From positions 128,544,545 through 128,608,544 of the forward strand of contig CM069433.1 in NCBI GenBank assembly GCA_035610365.1: DNA of 64,000 nucleotides, written 5' to 3'. Below, one piece after another: positions 45,550-58,797 of this stretch. The notes under the pieces are model-generated. The model searched no databases. It was given only the letters and a program-made list of their open reading frames with translations, and was not told the origin of the DNA. The position numbers and the translations under genes are program-made. The number at the start of each line of letters is the position of its first letter. Position 1 is the first letter of the stretch. This stretch comes from Aquatica leii (taxonomy: Eukaryota; Arthropoda; Insecta; Coleoptera; Lampyridae).

Positions 45550-48500
45550 TTGTCACCTGTTCTTACTAATTCACTGCAGCTTTGTAGCATAATCCGATTA
45601 CTCGAGATAAATTTTAAATTCCAAATCTACATAAGCTTACTTCCATACACGTTGGTGAAAGCAGGAAAAGTGAAGTACGTAATCACAACGAGCTTGTTAT
45701 CAACCAATGCCTCACCAAGGTTACAATAACGTAATTTCCTGTCTGATAAGATGCTTTAAAATTTTAAAATTGTGCAGGTCCGGATTTTAACGTTACAATG
45801 GAAACTGTATAAATTAATGTATGTGTTTAAATTTTCCCATTGCTTTTAAATAATTGTTGTTTTTCTGACAAATAAACTCCTGTACACTACCATTCTTGTT
45901 TATTAAATTTATTATAGGCCTTAAAAAATTATTCAGCACTTCTTATTTAATTCTAAAAAAATGTAAGTGGAAACTTTTTATTTCGCCTAAGTCTAATGAA
46001 TGTTTGTTATAAAATAACTATTTCAATAAATTGCTTTTGACGCATTTTTTTAGTAGTTTTACTTAGCGGACCTATGTACCAAATATGTACCTAACAGTTA
46101 AAAACAATACTTAATTTCTAAAATATTTCCATAAAAGTAATGTTAAAAAAAAACATCTAATAGTTTTTTGGTTTTAGACTGTCGTTAAAAAGTTATTGCA
46201 ACCTTTGTTTATAACAATTTTTTCTTTTCTTAAATAGAATTTTATGATCTCATAAGTAGTGCAGTATGAACTGACATTTAGTCTATTGAAACAAGCAAAA
46301 TTACATGCCGTTATTACAATGAAAATATAGAAACCTATTTATTTACATAATTTAATTTATTAGTTTAGTTAACGTCAAATTTAATTTTAAATCTATTAAT
46401 TTAAATAAAATGTGTAAAATAATGGATTATATAATTACATAAAGTTAAAACTAATAAATTAGATCATAATCATGTAATAAGTAAACGGCTATTTGTATTG
46501 TGCTTCTAACACACGACAACGTTGCTGGAAGACTACTCGAACGCTAACCATAACACTTGTATATACACTGAGGCAAATCAGTACTATGTATATAAGGAGT
46601 TAAGAACGTATTGTAAACATGTTAAAAGTTGTATACATTTATAATAAGAATATGTTATCCTTCTGGTATGTATATACTACAATGTACTAATTTTATGTCT
46701 CTTTCTTGTTTAGAGAAATTATTATTCATAGATGCTTTTTTTTCACTTAAGCTTCGCTTGTTTTTGCATATTTTTATGTTATTCCTGTAGTTTTCTAACT
46801 GTGTTTTTGGTCCTATTTATAAAACTGCTGTTATTTGTATAAGGTGTCCAGTGTTCCTTGTTTGTTATTTTGTTTTTAATTCGATTACGTTACGCACTGC
46901 ATTTTTTATGTTATACTCAGTGCTAAAATAGTTACTCCAGAACCATGTGCTATAAAAACTATTGTTCCTACAGTAATAAAGCTTTTTAACTAAAGCTATC
47001 TGTTTATTGATTTTTGTTGATGTTTTTTTTGGTGTTCAAATTACTCGTATTTGCTTCCGTTCTTTTCTAAGCAGAGCTATGTAAATAATTTGCATTTACG
47101 GTTATTAAATTATTTATTTTATTAAGTAATCCTGTAATTTCCTATCATTAGTTTATGTAATTGTTCTTAAACTTGTTTTAAAATGTTTATATCCAATCAA
47201 CTTATAAACTATGCCAATAAGCAGTTTACATATTTCAACGCAAAACTATGTCAATTCTTACAAACTAATTAACTACTTACAAGTATTTTAGCATAATTAA
47301 ATAATTGTAAATTTATATTTAAGCAGGTTTTGCTTTAATCTTTTATTTTTTTAAATGTCTTGCTCAACAATATTCAACAGTTTGTATTACAAAGAAAATC
47401 TGGATTTACGTTAAGCTTAATTTTCATGCTTCTCGCTTACACGTAGTAAGAAACACGGTATTTATCCTAACATTGTTAGTAATTTTAATTAATTAAAGCT
47501 TTAGCCTGCATTAGATAAAACGTTTAAGATATTTTTCACTGTGTCACTAAAAAAGAACACATTTAAATTAAGCTGAGACTTCGTTTTTGTTTTGGGTTTA
47601 CATTTTAGTTCTAAGTAATCAATTACATTAATGTAGCCACCATTCTTTTTAATACAAAGCGTTGTTTATGTAGAAACTAGTGTTACAAATGTTATTTCAT
47701 TTCTTATTATAATTTCATAAATATTTTATTATTGACTTACATAACATCTGTTATTTATAAATAAAAACAATAGTAAAACCAAATTTTTATTTTTTAAATT
47801 ATTTCCTGTTTTAACTTTGTTAAAATCATTTACATTAGCACTAACAAACATCCAAATAATTTATAAAATAATGAAAAAAATTATAATATATTTACACTTA
47901 CTTCTTAATAGACTTAAATATTTATTTTACAAATTAGTACTGTTTTTCAACATTCCCTTAATAACAAGAGTTCTATAAAAAATTAACAACTAAAATATTT
48001 TACCCAGAAGTGTTTTTAATGAAACGTATGTAAATAGATTGAATAAAAAGATTGAGCGTTAACGATGTCGGTAAAAAATATATAACAAAACATGTTGTAT
48101 AAATGACGTTGTTTATAACCCTATAAGTTTTTTGCCATGAAAATAGTCGGTTTTCATATACCAATAAAAATGAGTTTTTTTTGTTTCAGTGCGTTTTTAT
48201 ACTGTAAAAGAAAATAATAATGTTGCGTATAAAGTTACAATTTTTTTTGTTCATTTTTTTTGTTTTTCTTCTGAAACAGAAAATACAAATGCAATTGATA
48301 AAAATATAACCCTTGTGGATACGTAATTTTACATGTGAAGTAAGTTCTAATATACATAGAAACAAATTAACATAAAATTATTATTGTTTAAATAAATGTC
48401 AATTTAAGTTTTTAATAATACCTAAACATTTTATATCTAAATTTATACAAATTTTATTTGCAATAACTTTATTATAAAATGTTCGTTAATGTAAGCAATC

Positions 48501-49200
48501 TTGGTCTGTTTCTGCTCATTAGCATTGTCCGTGTTTGTTGGTTTGTATTATGGTAGGTATTAGTCACGTTTCAACCATTAATAAGTTTGTTTCAATTTAT
48601 TGTTTTGTGTTTATATATTTTAGTACCTGAGACGTAACTTTGATAAGTCATACATCCAACATTAAAAAATGCTCAAAAAGTATAATACTACTTAATAATA
48701 AGACTATAAATTAATAAAATAAGACAACAACAGCTGACATAAGTAACTGTAATTTAATTACATCGTGAAAAATATAAAGAAACAGACAGTAAAATGAAGT
48801 CAGATACTTGCGGACACAAAATCAAATCAACAGTTTAATTTAAAACCCTGTGTTTTATTTAATTTTTTCTTGTTTTATGTAGAAAAAAATATTTTAAACT
48901 GAAATACATAAAGTATATTGTTGCACGACTTCCAACCTCAATTATTAGATTAAAAATAACTTATTACGCAAGATTATATAAAGACATACATGTTCTTACG
49001 TCTTTTAAATTTGTTGCCTTGGTGTCAAAGACATTTAAAAGCCCCCATTACTTGTGTTGGAAATACGGCAATATATTCATTAGCTTTATTTCTTTATTTA
49101 AATTTTCCAAATACGCTCTACTCTTTTTTTACAATTTTATAAAAAATATACAGCGCCTTTAAGATAAGGAAATAGTATGGAGATCTCAAAAATGGTTATA
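45550..49200. other. Long AT-rich interval, nothing recognised
   Basis: About 3.6 kb without a convincing coding frame, terminal repeat or RNA signal. It could be intron or intergenic DNA. Confidence 0.45.
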
Positions 49201-49235
49201 ACTATAACATTTAAACAAGTTTGATACTCTGCATT

Positions 49236-49350
49236 AAACAGTTTATTCGAGGCTGTGAAACCACTGCGACGTGTGACGAAAGTTTAGCTTGTGTGATAAC
49301 TACCACTCAGGAATTATCCATAATGAAAAATTGTATTACGAATGCAACCC
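49236..49350 (+). other. Exon-like cysteine-containing segment, copy 2
   Basis: After TTTATTCGAG, aligned to the acceptor of copy 1 but with C changed to G, a frame reads ATCDESLACVITTTQELSIM and KNCITNAT. It matches 21455-21566 on the other strand. Frequent third-position differences between the copies suggest past protein coding. The final cysteine of copy 1 is Arg here. Confidence 0.35.
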
Positions 49351-50157
49351 GTGAAAATCTGAATTATAATACAAGTTTGATACCGTTTTTAGCTTTTAAA
49401 TGATTTATAAAAATATATATGGAACAACCATTCATTGCCTAAGAAATCGTGATTATAAAAACATACAATAAATACGGTACACTTTGGAGCATAAAAAATT
49501 GATCAGCATTGTTAGGTATTACCGCCCATCTAATCTCCGACGATTGTCGAACTACCGTCGCATCATTTTCTTCTGTAGTCGCAGCACTTCTAGCCAAGTT
49601 TACGTTACAGTATTAACGTATAAAAAGGGATTATAAAGTACTTAATTTTAGATTGATTATGATTAAATTCAATATTAAAGGAACAACAACAATATAAAGT
49701 ACAAGTACATGTCGGTTTTTAAGAAACCGTAGTTTGCTTATTGCCGCTACATGCGCTGCAATTTTAATGTAAATCATCTATTACAAGCAAATGTTATATT
49801 TTTGGAGTACTCTTCAAATTTTATCACTAACATTTGCAACAAAATAAAGAGGATTGTTGTATATAATTGAATCAGTTGCTAAAGTTGGTCTTGTCTTGGT
49901 CCGAAGATACTTTATAATTTGTTTTTTTGTTAAAACTGTAATTTATAAAACTTTCTCAATTTATTTTGGTGACAGATTATCATAGCACGGTTATATAAAG
50001 TGTATGAGCTGAGGGATGATAAGAATTAACGTTTATATATGAATTTGTTGTATTTGGATAAACTGAATGTATTAAAGTACCATTTTTTTGGTATCTTTAC
50101 ATCGAAGAAATATAGTATACTGTTATTTTCTTAATATTGAAGAAGGTTTGTTGTTTA

Positions 50158-50490
50158 TCCTCGCCATGGGAACATACCATCAAAACATTTAAGCCATAGT
50201 TTTGGTTCTTCGAATGTTAACAGGTAATAACTGGTCGAAGAGGTGCATTTGGCTTGTGTTTCTTGGGTAATCCAGAGAACCTTGGAAGAATAGGAATTTA
50301 TAGTGATAGTTTATTCTCACCAAGGGACCAAATTGGAAAAAGACGATCAAAAAATCTAAGCCATAGTTTTGGTTCTTCGAATGTTAACAGCTAATAATTG
50401 GCCGAAGAGGTACATTTGGCTTGTGCTTCTTGGGTAATGCATAGAACCTTGAAAGAATAGGATTTTATGGTAATAGTTTCTTAATAATCT
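50158..50490 (+). repeat. Two-copy tandem duplication, period about 167 bases
   Basis: AAGCCATAGTTTTGGTTCTT occurs at 50191 and 50358, followed in both by CGAATGTTAACAG, GAAGAGGT and TTGGCTTGTG. The copies differ at several sites and the frames have stops. No function was recognised. Confidence 0.85.
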
Positions 50491-51124
50491 CAGTTGATAA
50501 AGTATTTTCGTGTGACAGTTTTGTTGTTAATAATTTGAATTGGTTATTAGAATGCGGTAGTAAACGCATCGACAGTGTAACGCAGGTTACGTGCAGCAAT
50601 GCCAGTAAAATATGTGCAACATAATTTGTACTGTAACGAATGGGTTAAGATGCCATAATTTTTTATGATAGTAAATTAAACAACGAAGTCACAAGTAGCA
50701 TTTTATGTTTACGTTTTAATGGTCAAGTGTGATAAAATGACTTATGAACAAGTTTTTTATACTATTTTATATATTTTGCGCGTTTGATTTGATTCTTAAA
50801 TAAAATTTTGTAATTATAATAAACTCTAATGCCCGGTTGCACGGAACTAAACGCTGAATTTGTAAATTCGAATTAAGTAATCTGGTGTAAGGGAGTTTTC
50901 TGTTGCACTGACCTTGGTTAGAACTAACCGGAGTTAAGTAATCTATATTTATAAATCAGAGAATTTTGACAAATTAACAACTTTAACCCGCATTATAGTA
51001 ACACATCAAGGCGTTTTAAAAATTACTTTGCAGGGTAATAGTTAAATTGTGTTTAGATATTATTGAACTGTTTTGTATATAATTGTGCTGAGTGCTGTTT
51101 ATTGCTCACAAAAATTAACGGATC

Positions 51125-52143
51125 ATGTCCTGTGCAAGTAGCAGTTCATCACACTCGTCTTCTTCAGATGAAGAATTAATGGAACTGGTGCGTTTACTAC
51201 CGAGGCCCAGAAAATACCACGAAAGAAGTAATCCCATAGAGTATTTTGATGTTACAGATTTTAAGTTAAGATATCGATTTTCAAAAGAAGTGGCTCAACA
51301 AATGGTTGAGGCAAAATAAATTTTCCTATAAGTACCATGAATCAGTTGTTAATTACATTGCGTTTCTTTGCAACTGGAAGTTTTCAGCAGGTATTAGCAG
51401 ATCATATAAATATTGACAAATCCACCGTTTGCAGAATAATTCCTCGTGTTACCGAAAAAATTGCATCCAAATGTCATCAGTTTATTCAAATGCCACAAAC
51501 CCATGAGGAAATATCTGCTACAATTACTGGTTTCCATAATATTTGTGGTTTTCCTCGTGTGATTGGAGTAATAAATTGCATACATATGAAGGTTAGCTCT
51601 CCCGGTGGTGCAAATGCAGAACTTTACCGAAATCGCAAGGGATAGTTTTCTATAAACAACCAGGCTGTTTGTGTTGCAAACCTAAGAATTAGGGATATAG
51701 TTGCAAGATGACCTAGATCTACACATGATAGCACTATATTTAATGCAAGTCCAGCCAAATTTGAAGCAGATGAATTTATGCATGCTTGGCTGTTAGGTGA
51801 TAATGGCTACGCATGTAAAGATTATTTACCATTCTTAAACCCACAAACACCTGCCGAAGAAAGGTATAATAATGCATAAATTCAAACCAGAAATACTGTG
51901 GAAAGAACTTTTGGAGTTTTAAAAAGACGTTTTCTTTCCTTGTCTATGGGATTGCGTATAAAAATAAAAAAATCACTGGATGTAATTGTGGCTACAGCAG
52001 GTTTACATAACTTTGCCATCGATTTAAAAGACGAAAACGAAGTTGAAATACCAGATGAAGCGATGAATATAGAAGATATAACACAACAAAACAACATAAT
52101 CTCGGCTAGAACAGTGCTTGTACATACTGTATTTTCAAGGTAA
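51125..52143 (+). pseudogene. Harbinger (HARBI1-like) transposase, inactivated
   Basis: It starts MSCASSSSSHSSSSDEELME at 51125. After a frame break near 51318 it continues MNQLLITLRFFATGSF and DKSTVCRIIPRVTEKI (helix-turn-helix). The first catalytic position reads GVINCIHMKV, where the family has Asp (VIDCTHI), so it is changed to Asn. A stop at 51643 and further shifts precede RSTHDSTIFNASPAKFE (second Asp kept), LLGDNGYACKDYL and TRNTVERTFGVLKRRF (Glu kept). The C-terminus ends at 52143. The enzyme acts with the element's Myb-like protein to cut TWA-flanked ends. Loss of the first Asp and the stops make it inactive. It converges on the Myb gene, overlapping it by a few bases at 52135-52143. 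Confidence 0.9.
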
Positions 52144-52631
52144 ATAAAACAATTTAGTTTCTTTCTTTAATTGAAATTCAACAATTGTTGTTTTAACTTG
52201 TTCATGTTGTAGTTTTTCTTCCTCCTGTGCCTTTTGAATTTTAATTATGTCATACTGTACTTCTTCGTGTTTTTTTTGTAACACACGACGTCGTATTCCA
52301 CTAAAGCTTTTTTATAAACATAGTCGTTTTTATTTCTTTTTGTATGAGTATATGAATGTACATCATTATATACATCATTAATTGTTTTTTTCTAGATAAG
52401 AATTTTGAAGACCTTTTCACAGCGTTTCTTTTAAGGTATTCTTGATTTTCCAGCCCGATGTCAATTGGTACATCCTCGACATTCGTTGACGTTGATGTCA
52501 GTAAATTAGTTTCCGTAAGAGGTTGATCTAATTGAGGGATGCCACAACTATTCTCTACAATCGTATGATCTATTTCATCTAAAACAAGTTTATATCATAA
52601 CTTTTTAACTAAATAAATAAGTGTTGTTTAA

Positions 52632-54776
52632 CCCTCATCCGGGCGAGACCCGACAAAAGAATAAAACGTTAATACTTCTATTAATAAATACGATTTCACT
52701 TAGTTATTTCTAGAATTCTACCACAATGGTATTTACTTATTATTTATCAAAAAATTATAGAAGTTATTGTCTGGATATTAATTTTGTCAGCCAGTTTCAC
52801 TTTAAAGTCTCATTAACGTGCTAACGGGTCTGATAAGCCCGATACTTTTTAACGATAGTTTAATTCCTTTTGGGGATTACAATTTTCAAATGAAGTATTA
52901 TTCTAATTATTCTGTCCTTGTGTAAATGTATTTAGTGATAATTATAAATAGAACACGTATATGGATCTATATAAATTCGCTGAAGTTTTAGTTTTTATGT
53001 AATTGTGAAAGTAATTTTACCGCACGGTAATGTCGCGAAAGTTGACTCAAGCTGAACTCGAGAAAATAGTGGAAAATATTTGGAACGACGACGATGATGA
53101 TATTGATCTTCAAATCGATTCAACAAGTGACCAAGATGAGGTAGATCATATTTCTTCGGCTAGTGAAGCTGAAGACGTACAAAAATTTCATGAAGGGGAA
53201 GATTTGGACCATTCAGTAATGTTCAATGCATTAAAATACAATTTGAAAGACGGCACAGAATGGAGCAGTCTACCTTTACCCACTGGTCGGTCTCGTTCGT
53301 GTAACATAGTAAAATCGAAATTACATAAAATGATCCTACCGCCGGGAAAAAACTATTTTGGACCCGATTCATCCATTCTCTTTGTTTGCGGACGACGAAG
53401 TAGTGTCAGAAATTGTTTTACGTATAAACAATGAAGCCCAAAGTGTTTTGAAAGGTGTTTTTTGGAATGCATGTGATACCATTGAAATTCGTGCTTTCTT
53501 CGGCTTGTTACTAACCTCCGGCCATCTAAGTGTAAATGATACAAGTTATGATGTGGAGTTCTTTGTACGGACCACCAATTTTTCGATGCGACTGGAGAGA
53601 TTTAAAAGTTTATTGCGATTTATACGATTTGATAACAAAGAAACGCGGAACCATCGGAGAAAATATGACAAAATTGAACCTATAGGATAAATTTGGGAAA
53701 GGATCAAAAACAATTTTAAAAAATTATTATTTACCCGGTGATAATATAACCGTAGATGAACAACTTATGCATTTCCCTAAAAGATGCCCATTCTGTCAAT
53801 ACATGCCATTAAAGCCTGACAAAAATTGGATGAAGATCTGACGGGCATGCGATTCTCAAACGTTTTATCCCCTAAACGGTATTCCCTACATCGGAAATCA
53901 AGTCGCGAAAAGCCTTGCAACTAGTGTAGTTGAGCAGTTAGTAGAACCTTTTCATAATACAAACAGAAACGTGACGTTTGACAATTATTTTACCGATTAT
54001 TTATTGGCTGAGAGATTACTGAGCAATGGACTGACGTGCGTAGGCACTGTGAAAAAAAACAAACGTTTTATACCGCAACAATTTTTGCCTAGCAGGAAGC
54101 GGGTTTGAAGAAACTTCAATATTTGGTTTCACACGATATGCATCTTTGGTATCATACGTACCAAAAAAGAACAAAAGTGTAATAATATTGTCAACTATGC
54201 ATCACACTAAGGGCCACAATAGTGATTCTAAAAACAAACCAGAAATGATAATGTATTCTGATGAGACAAAGTGTGGAGTGGAGATCAAATGGTACATAAA
54301 TACATGAATTTGAAACCAATTTGGAACACAGATAAACACCAAAAAAGACGTTTATTCCTGGTGTCCCTATCTGAGGGATTAGTACTTGCGCACATTGGCA
54401 GAAGACCAACCATCGGGTTACAGCATAGTATCCGGCAGGGTATGAATAAGTTTCTGAAAGATCAACCAACTACCTCAAGGAGATTAAAACTTGAAGCTAA
54501 GGAATGTGTTAGAAGAAGATGCTATTTGTGTCCCAAAGTGAAGGATCGTAAAAAAGAACAGTACTGTGGTGAACGTGGACAAAATGTGTGTAATGAACAT
54601 TCACAATTAATTTGTAATAATTCTAGTAAATAGTTCATAACTTAATTAATATTTTGTTAGTTTATAATGAATAAAATTTTGAAAACAGTTCTTTGCATAT
54701 ATATAAACGACAAAAAAAATTACATGCAAATAGAACGGGCCTAGCAGGTCCTGACTGCCCGGTAATGTTATACGGG
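52632..54776 (+). mobile_element. piggyBac element 2, nested in Harbinger
   Basis: TTAA (52628-52631) precedes CCCTCATCCGGGCGAGACCC. The right end reads GCCCGGTAATGTTATACGGG up to 54776. Its flanking TTAA has decayed to TTTG and a short insertion lies in the terminus. It differs from element 1 in both ends and transposase, so it is another piggyBac lineage. Confidence 0.75.
53030..54633 (+). pseudogene. piggyBac transposase 2, frameshifted
   Basis: It starts MSRKLTQAELEKIVENIW with an acidic stretch (NDDDDDIDLQIDSTSDQDEVD), changes frame near 53350 and continues ADDEVVSEIVLRINNEAQ, IEIRAFFGLLLTSGHLS and FKSLLRFIRFDNKETR. The first catalytic Asp (NITVDEQLMHFPKRCPF, about 53742-53790) and second (VTFDNYFTDYLLAERL, about 53974) are kept. 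The third region is deleted: the frame jumps from SDETKCGVE (about 54258-54286) to KRRLFLVSLSEGLVLAHIG. The C-terminal cysteine domain is present (RRRCYLCPKVKDRKKEQYC; CNEHSQLIC). Stops occur near 53688 and 53840. It cannot be active. Confidence 0.88.
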
Positions 54777-55678
54777 TTTGTACATTACTTATTTTGAACT
54801 TACCATTAATAATATAATTCCTAGAAGAATTGAATCTGCTAGGAAGAGGTTCAAATTGAGGCTTTATCTTTTTTTAGCTTACGATTTATGTAATTATAAG
54901 CTGTCTTTATTTGATTTCCATTCCGTGCTATATTCGTCGTCATTGCATTAAAAGATACGACAACCAAATCCCACGTTTCATTTTTTTTCTTAATTGTCAC
55001 CGAACCCGTTTTTTTATTTTTGATGACCTCAAAAAACGAATCGGTGACAATATTTAATAAAAGCTCTTTTTCCGACTCGGTAAAACTGCTACTTCGCTCA
55101 CGTTTTTCCATTTTTAGGTTAACTAAAACATGCGCAAATTTCCCTGCAAAATTTCCAATTTACTAATTACGCACGCTAACTTGACCAATAGGCGTCATCA
55201 ATACATAGTCACGTGCTAAAATACCTTCGGTTTTCCGATAATTTATAAATGAAGTAATCGAAATTAAAAATTTGTTGGTGCAACACAAATGTCATCTTCT
55301 AGAATTTAACCGTAGTTAGCTATTAATCGCTGTTTAGTTAAGTTGATTTAAGGTACTTAACTTGAGATGTCGGTGTAACCGGGCATAAGTTTTCAATAGT
55401 TGCCTACGCTGAAATTCAAAACTTTGGAATTGGTAATTTGTTTTAAATTTATTTAAAAATATTAGCAAAGAACTTTTATGCCCCTACAAATTTTAAATTT
55501 AATTTTTAATTTAAAAAAAAAAAAGTTTTGGAGAAGACTTGTCACCTCGTGCAGGAAACAAAATTTGGACATTTCCTGGGTGACGTTTAGTAGAGGTTGA
55601 CCGTGCGGTTCATTTTTCACCTTATGTTAAAAATTAGTTCAATTTGCTTGTATGAAAATGTCTCTTCAAATATGAAAT

Positions 55679-55825
55679 TTATCCAGAGAATTCCCTACTC
55701 TTTAGCCGAAACTGTAAAATTTTAGAGAGCACTTCTAATTCACTTCCTGCAAGACCATCTACGAGTTCTTTACTTTTACGCCCGGGGCAACCTACACCTT
55801 TAGATCGTTTCACGCGAATATGCAA
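55679..55825 (-). other. Unrecognised GC-richer 48-codon frame
   Basis: The minus strand is open from 55825 to a stop at 55679, including RSKGVGCPGRKSKELVDG and SELEVLSKILQFRLKSREF. It is clearly less AT-rich than its surroundings and reads like protein, but has no Met start and no recognised family. It could be a TE scrap or a host exon. Confidence 0.25.
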
Positions 55826-55839
55826 TTACATTTGTAAGG

Positions 55840-58790
55840 TTGAAACGGGGTAAGTAGTGTACATTTTTCTTTATTGGGGGTTTAATTTAAATCTGCTAAG
55901 TATCTGTATTGGTACCTACCACATGTTTACCGTTATTACCGAAGATAACTAGCAAGTGGCCTCGTTGGAAAACTTCAATGACGTCACATTATTGATAACG
56001 TTATTATCTTATACACCGTCAAGGGTTGGAAAACTGCAGGATTATTCCTGTTTTGAAGATTAACTACGACAAACGCTGGGGACATTTATGCTGTTAAGTC
56101 GAAGGGAAACGCTGCGCATTTGCGTTCTTAAATGATTGGATGCTAAGAAGACCTTTTACTTGTGTTGACATTATATGCTCGTTTAGATTGTTTTTAATAT
56201 TATTTTTTAGGTAACTCAAGTACGGAATTAGCTAATACCCTACTGGATAAAACCTAACTGAGTATTACTATTTCAATTTTTTTCTTTGATTTGTACTTCG
56301 TTGGTCATGTCGTTTATTACCGTACGTGTAAGTTAAGTTAATACAATTAATAATATTTTTGTGCTTCACGAACTCATAAGCAGTGCGCGTTGAGTCTCGA
56401 AGGCTTAAATTGTTTGTTTGTCTACAATTTTAAGATTTGCAAATATAAATTCAGACGTTATGTTTATGTAAAAGTTTAGACCGATAGGGTCAGCTTGTTG
56501 TACGGTGTGTTGCTCACTATTCGACGCAACTTATAATTCATTCGACCTACGTATAAATATTGGCGCATTTTGTTTTCAGGATATTAGTAAGATTGCTGTT
56601 TGCCCCGTGCGTATGTTAACTAACACAATTTTAAACGCCATCGTAAAGACGGAACTCTTGATTGCAGTTTTAACGTTGCCAAAGTGCATTTAGGACAGGA
56701 CAGTAGTCGAATAAGATTGCATTAATTAATCTATTATGGAAATCATAATCATAATTATGTAATCACATTTATGTTTTATATTGCTTATAATATTACTCAG
56801 TGCTTTAAATCAGTATCTCCGACCTGAGCTATTATATCCACCGTTACAGTGACATAAAAAGCAAGAGCGCACAGTTTCAAAAGCATTTGCATTGTTAGTA
56901 GCGTGACACAGGTTCAATGGATACAATGTTATCATTTTTAATTTAATTAATAAAATAATTTGCAATTGTCTATAAAAATTAGAAACATATAGAAAACGTA
57001 TTTTCATTTATTCTACTTTTGTTTATTTACATCTTTCTTGCCTACATTCACTAGTGTCTATTTCGTGTTGTAAGGCTATGCCACAATTGGCACTTTTTCT
57101 TACGGCTACTGTAAAATCAAATTATATTGTATTGCTATTCGAAAAACTTGGTAATCTTTTCAGCAACTTCTAAACCAAATTTTAGGTTTTTCAAAAGTTT
57201 ATGTTGTAAATTAGCAAAAAAATTACATGTAGCGATGTTCAATTCTAAACAAAATCAAAATGCTGTATCATGCTTCTACATCTACAGGAAGCACTAACTT
57301 GAAAAAAATGTTATAACACGAAAGTGAAGTTTGGTAATAACGCACTTGACTGAAATAATGTTAGATTAATATATAAAGTACATACCTAGTTTGTAACGTG
57401 CAAAGTTTTTTTCGATTGAAGCCTTCTGATTTTAATTAACTTTTTTTTATTCACTGTATATGCAAAACATTCTGTCCAACGTATTTACGCAGTGCACATG
57501 CGTTTGTAGCCATCTTTGGGCGGCGGCTTGCGCGAAAAGACGTTTTCGTACAGTTGTCGCCCATACAGGCAACAAACAGAAACTAACACCAGATTACTAT
57601 GTGTCAATACACAGAAATTCAACAAAGCGCCAAAAGCTGTTATTTGTTTAAGTAATATGTTTTTATAGGGATAACATCGGTTATATCTGAATTTAATACT
57701 TACTTATTTGGTTGGCTCATCTTTTATCTTGACGAAAAACAAATACACTTCGTCTAAACTTCAAAGCACAAAACAAACTCGTTTTGTACTTTAAAACAAA
57801 TACGAAACTAGTGATAAACAAAAGGAAGAGGTACTTCTCGGTTTTTGCAGAATCGAAACAAACGGCGATGAAAACTAAGTAGATTCGATATAAATTAATT
57901 TGACTAATAAAAATGTGTATTTAATATCATGGCAAAATGCGTAGCTTGTACCTGTGAGACACAACTTGTACGTTAGTGTTACTTTCAGTAATAATGAAAC
58001 CAATTTGAATTGTTTCTTATGCCTTTGAACTGTTTCTATTTTTTTATTATTATGTTTATGTTATTATTGTGTTTGTTAAATGTGTAGTGTTTGTATTATT
58101 TTACGTAAGGGGTAAGTTTGCAATTACAGTTTTAATTTTGTAGTTAATGTCAACTTATTATAATAATTTAAGGGATATAATTCTTTTGAAAATAATTCAA
58201 AGTTCAAATTAGGTTTTTTGTTTAACTCATATTTCTAGTTTCCATACTGTTTAAATAAAAGTAGACAAAAATTGTACGGTTTGTATAGAGTTAGAAATAC
58301 GTTATAAACCATTTGTTTTAACAAATATTTCTACTTCTACTAAATTAGACTAGAGTTGTTTCACTTGTTGATACTGCAAAAATATTAAAAAACTTATCAC
58401 TAAATACTATTTATGTCATTTATCTTTGGGTTTGTGAGAACCAACCCGTGCACCCATGTGAAGAAGATTAAGAGCATTTGAGTTGCATTGAAAACGCATT
58501 TTACCGTTACGCTGGTTAAAGTATTTGAATTTACGTACTGTACGCATTTTGTCTTTAGTTGCAATACAGGCATTGTACAGTGTTGGATTTTCAGTAGTTC
58601 CTGGATTTGTTTGGGTTCACAAACGACAAAACGGCAAATGATAAGTGCAACAGCAAAAGGATGACTACCAATGTTTGTTAACAGTTTCTTGGAAAACAAA
58701 TACTTTGATATTTAAATTAGTTAAACAATACGCCGAATCAGTCGGAAAACGCATAAATAAAAACGCTCGATACGATATGCAGTAGGGTCA
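55840..58790. other. Mostly AT-rich interval, nothing recognised
   Basis: Short frames (56505-56693, 57460-57651, 58400-58699 minus) have no known motifs. A few GC-richer patches (for example 57480-57570) were checked and gave nothing. Confidence 0.4.
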
Positions 58791-58797
58791 GGACTAA

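Larger units (their letters stand above)
52135..55111 (-). pseudogene. Harbinger Myb/SANT-like gene, split by piggyBac in a predicted intron
   Basis: The ATG at 55111 starts MEKRERSSSFTESEKELLLN, a Myb/SANT-like DNA-binding region as in the second gene of Harbinger elements (IVTDSFFEVIKNKKTGSVTI; AYNYINRKLKK). A frame break near 54851 leads to PLPSRFNSSRNYIIN and a donor G|GTAAGT at 54803. The acceptor TTGTTTTAG ends at 52579, and the next exon (from 52578) encodes SCGIPQLDQPLTETNLL, YLKRNAVKRSSKFLSRK and, after a frame break, KIQKAQEEEKLQHEQV, a C-terminal coiled coil ending at 52135. In the family this protein binds the ends and brings in the transposase. The piggyBac copy sits between the two splice sites. 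Confidence 0.72.
50830..55385. mobile_element. Harbinger (PIF) transposon, carrying a nested piggyBac
   Basis: TAA duplications at 50827-50829 and 55386-55388 flank inverted ends: TGCCCGGTTGCACGG on the left and TGCCCGGTTACACCG inward from the right. The three-base target and the two-gene content (HARBI1-like transposase on plus, Myb/SANT-like gene on minus) define a Harbinger element. Without the nested piggyBac (52632-54776) it would be about 2.4 kb. Confidence 0.88.

Noticed and set aside
42113-45920. A Tc1 right terminus near 45890 (CTCCTGTACACTACC)
   Set aside because: Similarity to the left end is too weak to define the element's right boundary.
49448-49595. GC-richer minus-strand frame (ARSAATTEENDATVVRQSSE) with a GTAATA donor-like site
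   Set aside because: No start codon, no acceptor and no known family; it stays at the level of chance.
58400-58699. 99-codon minus-strand frame
   Set aside because: No domain, biased to hydrophobic and Cys residues as expected from AT-rich DNA, and no repeat or splice context.
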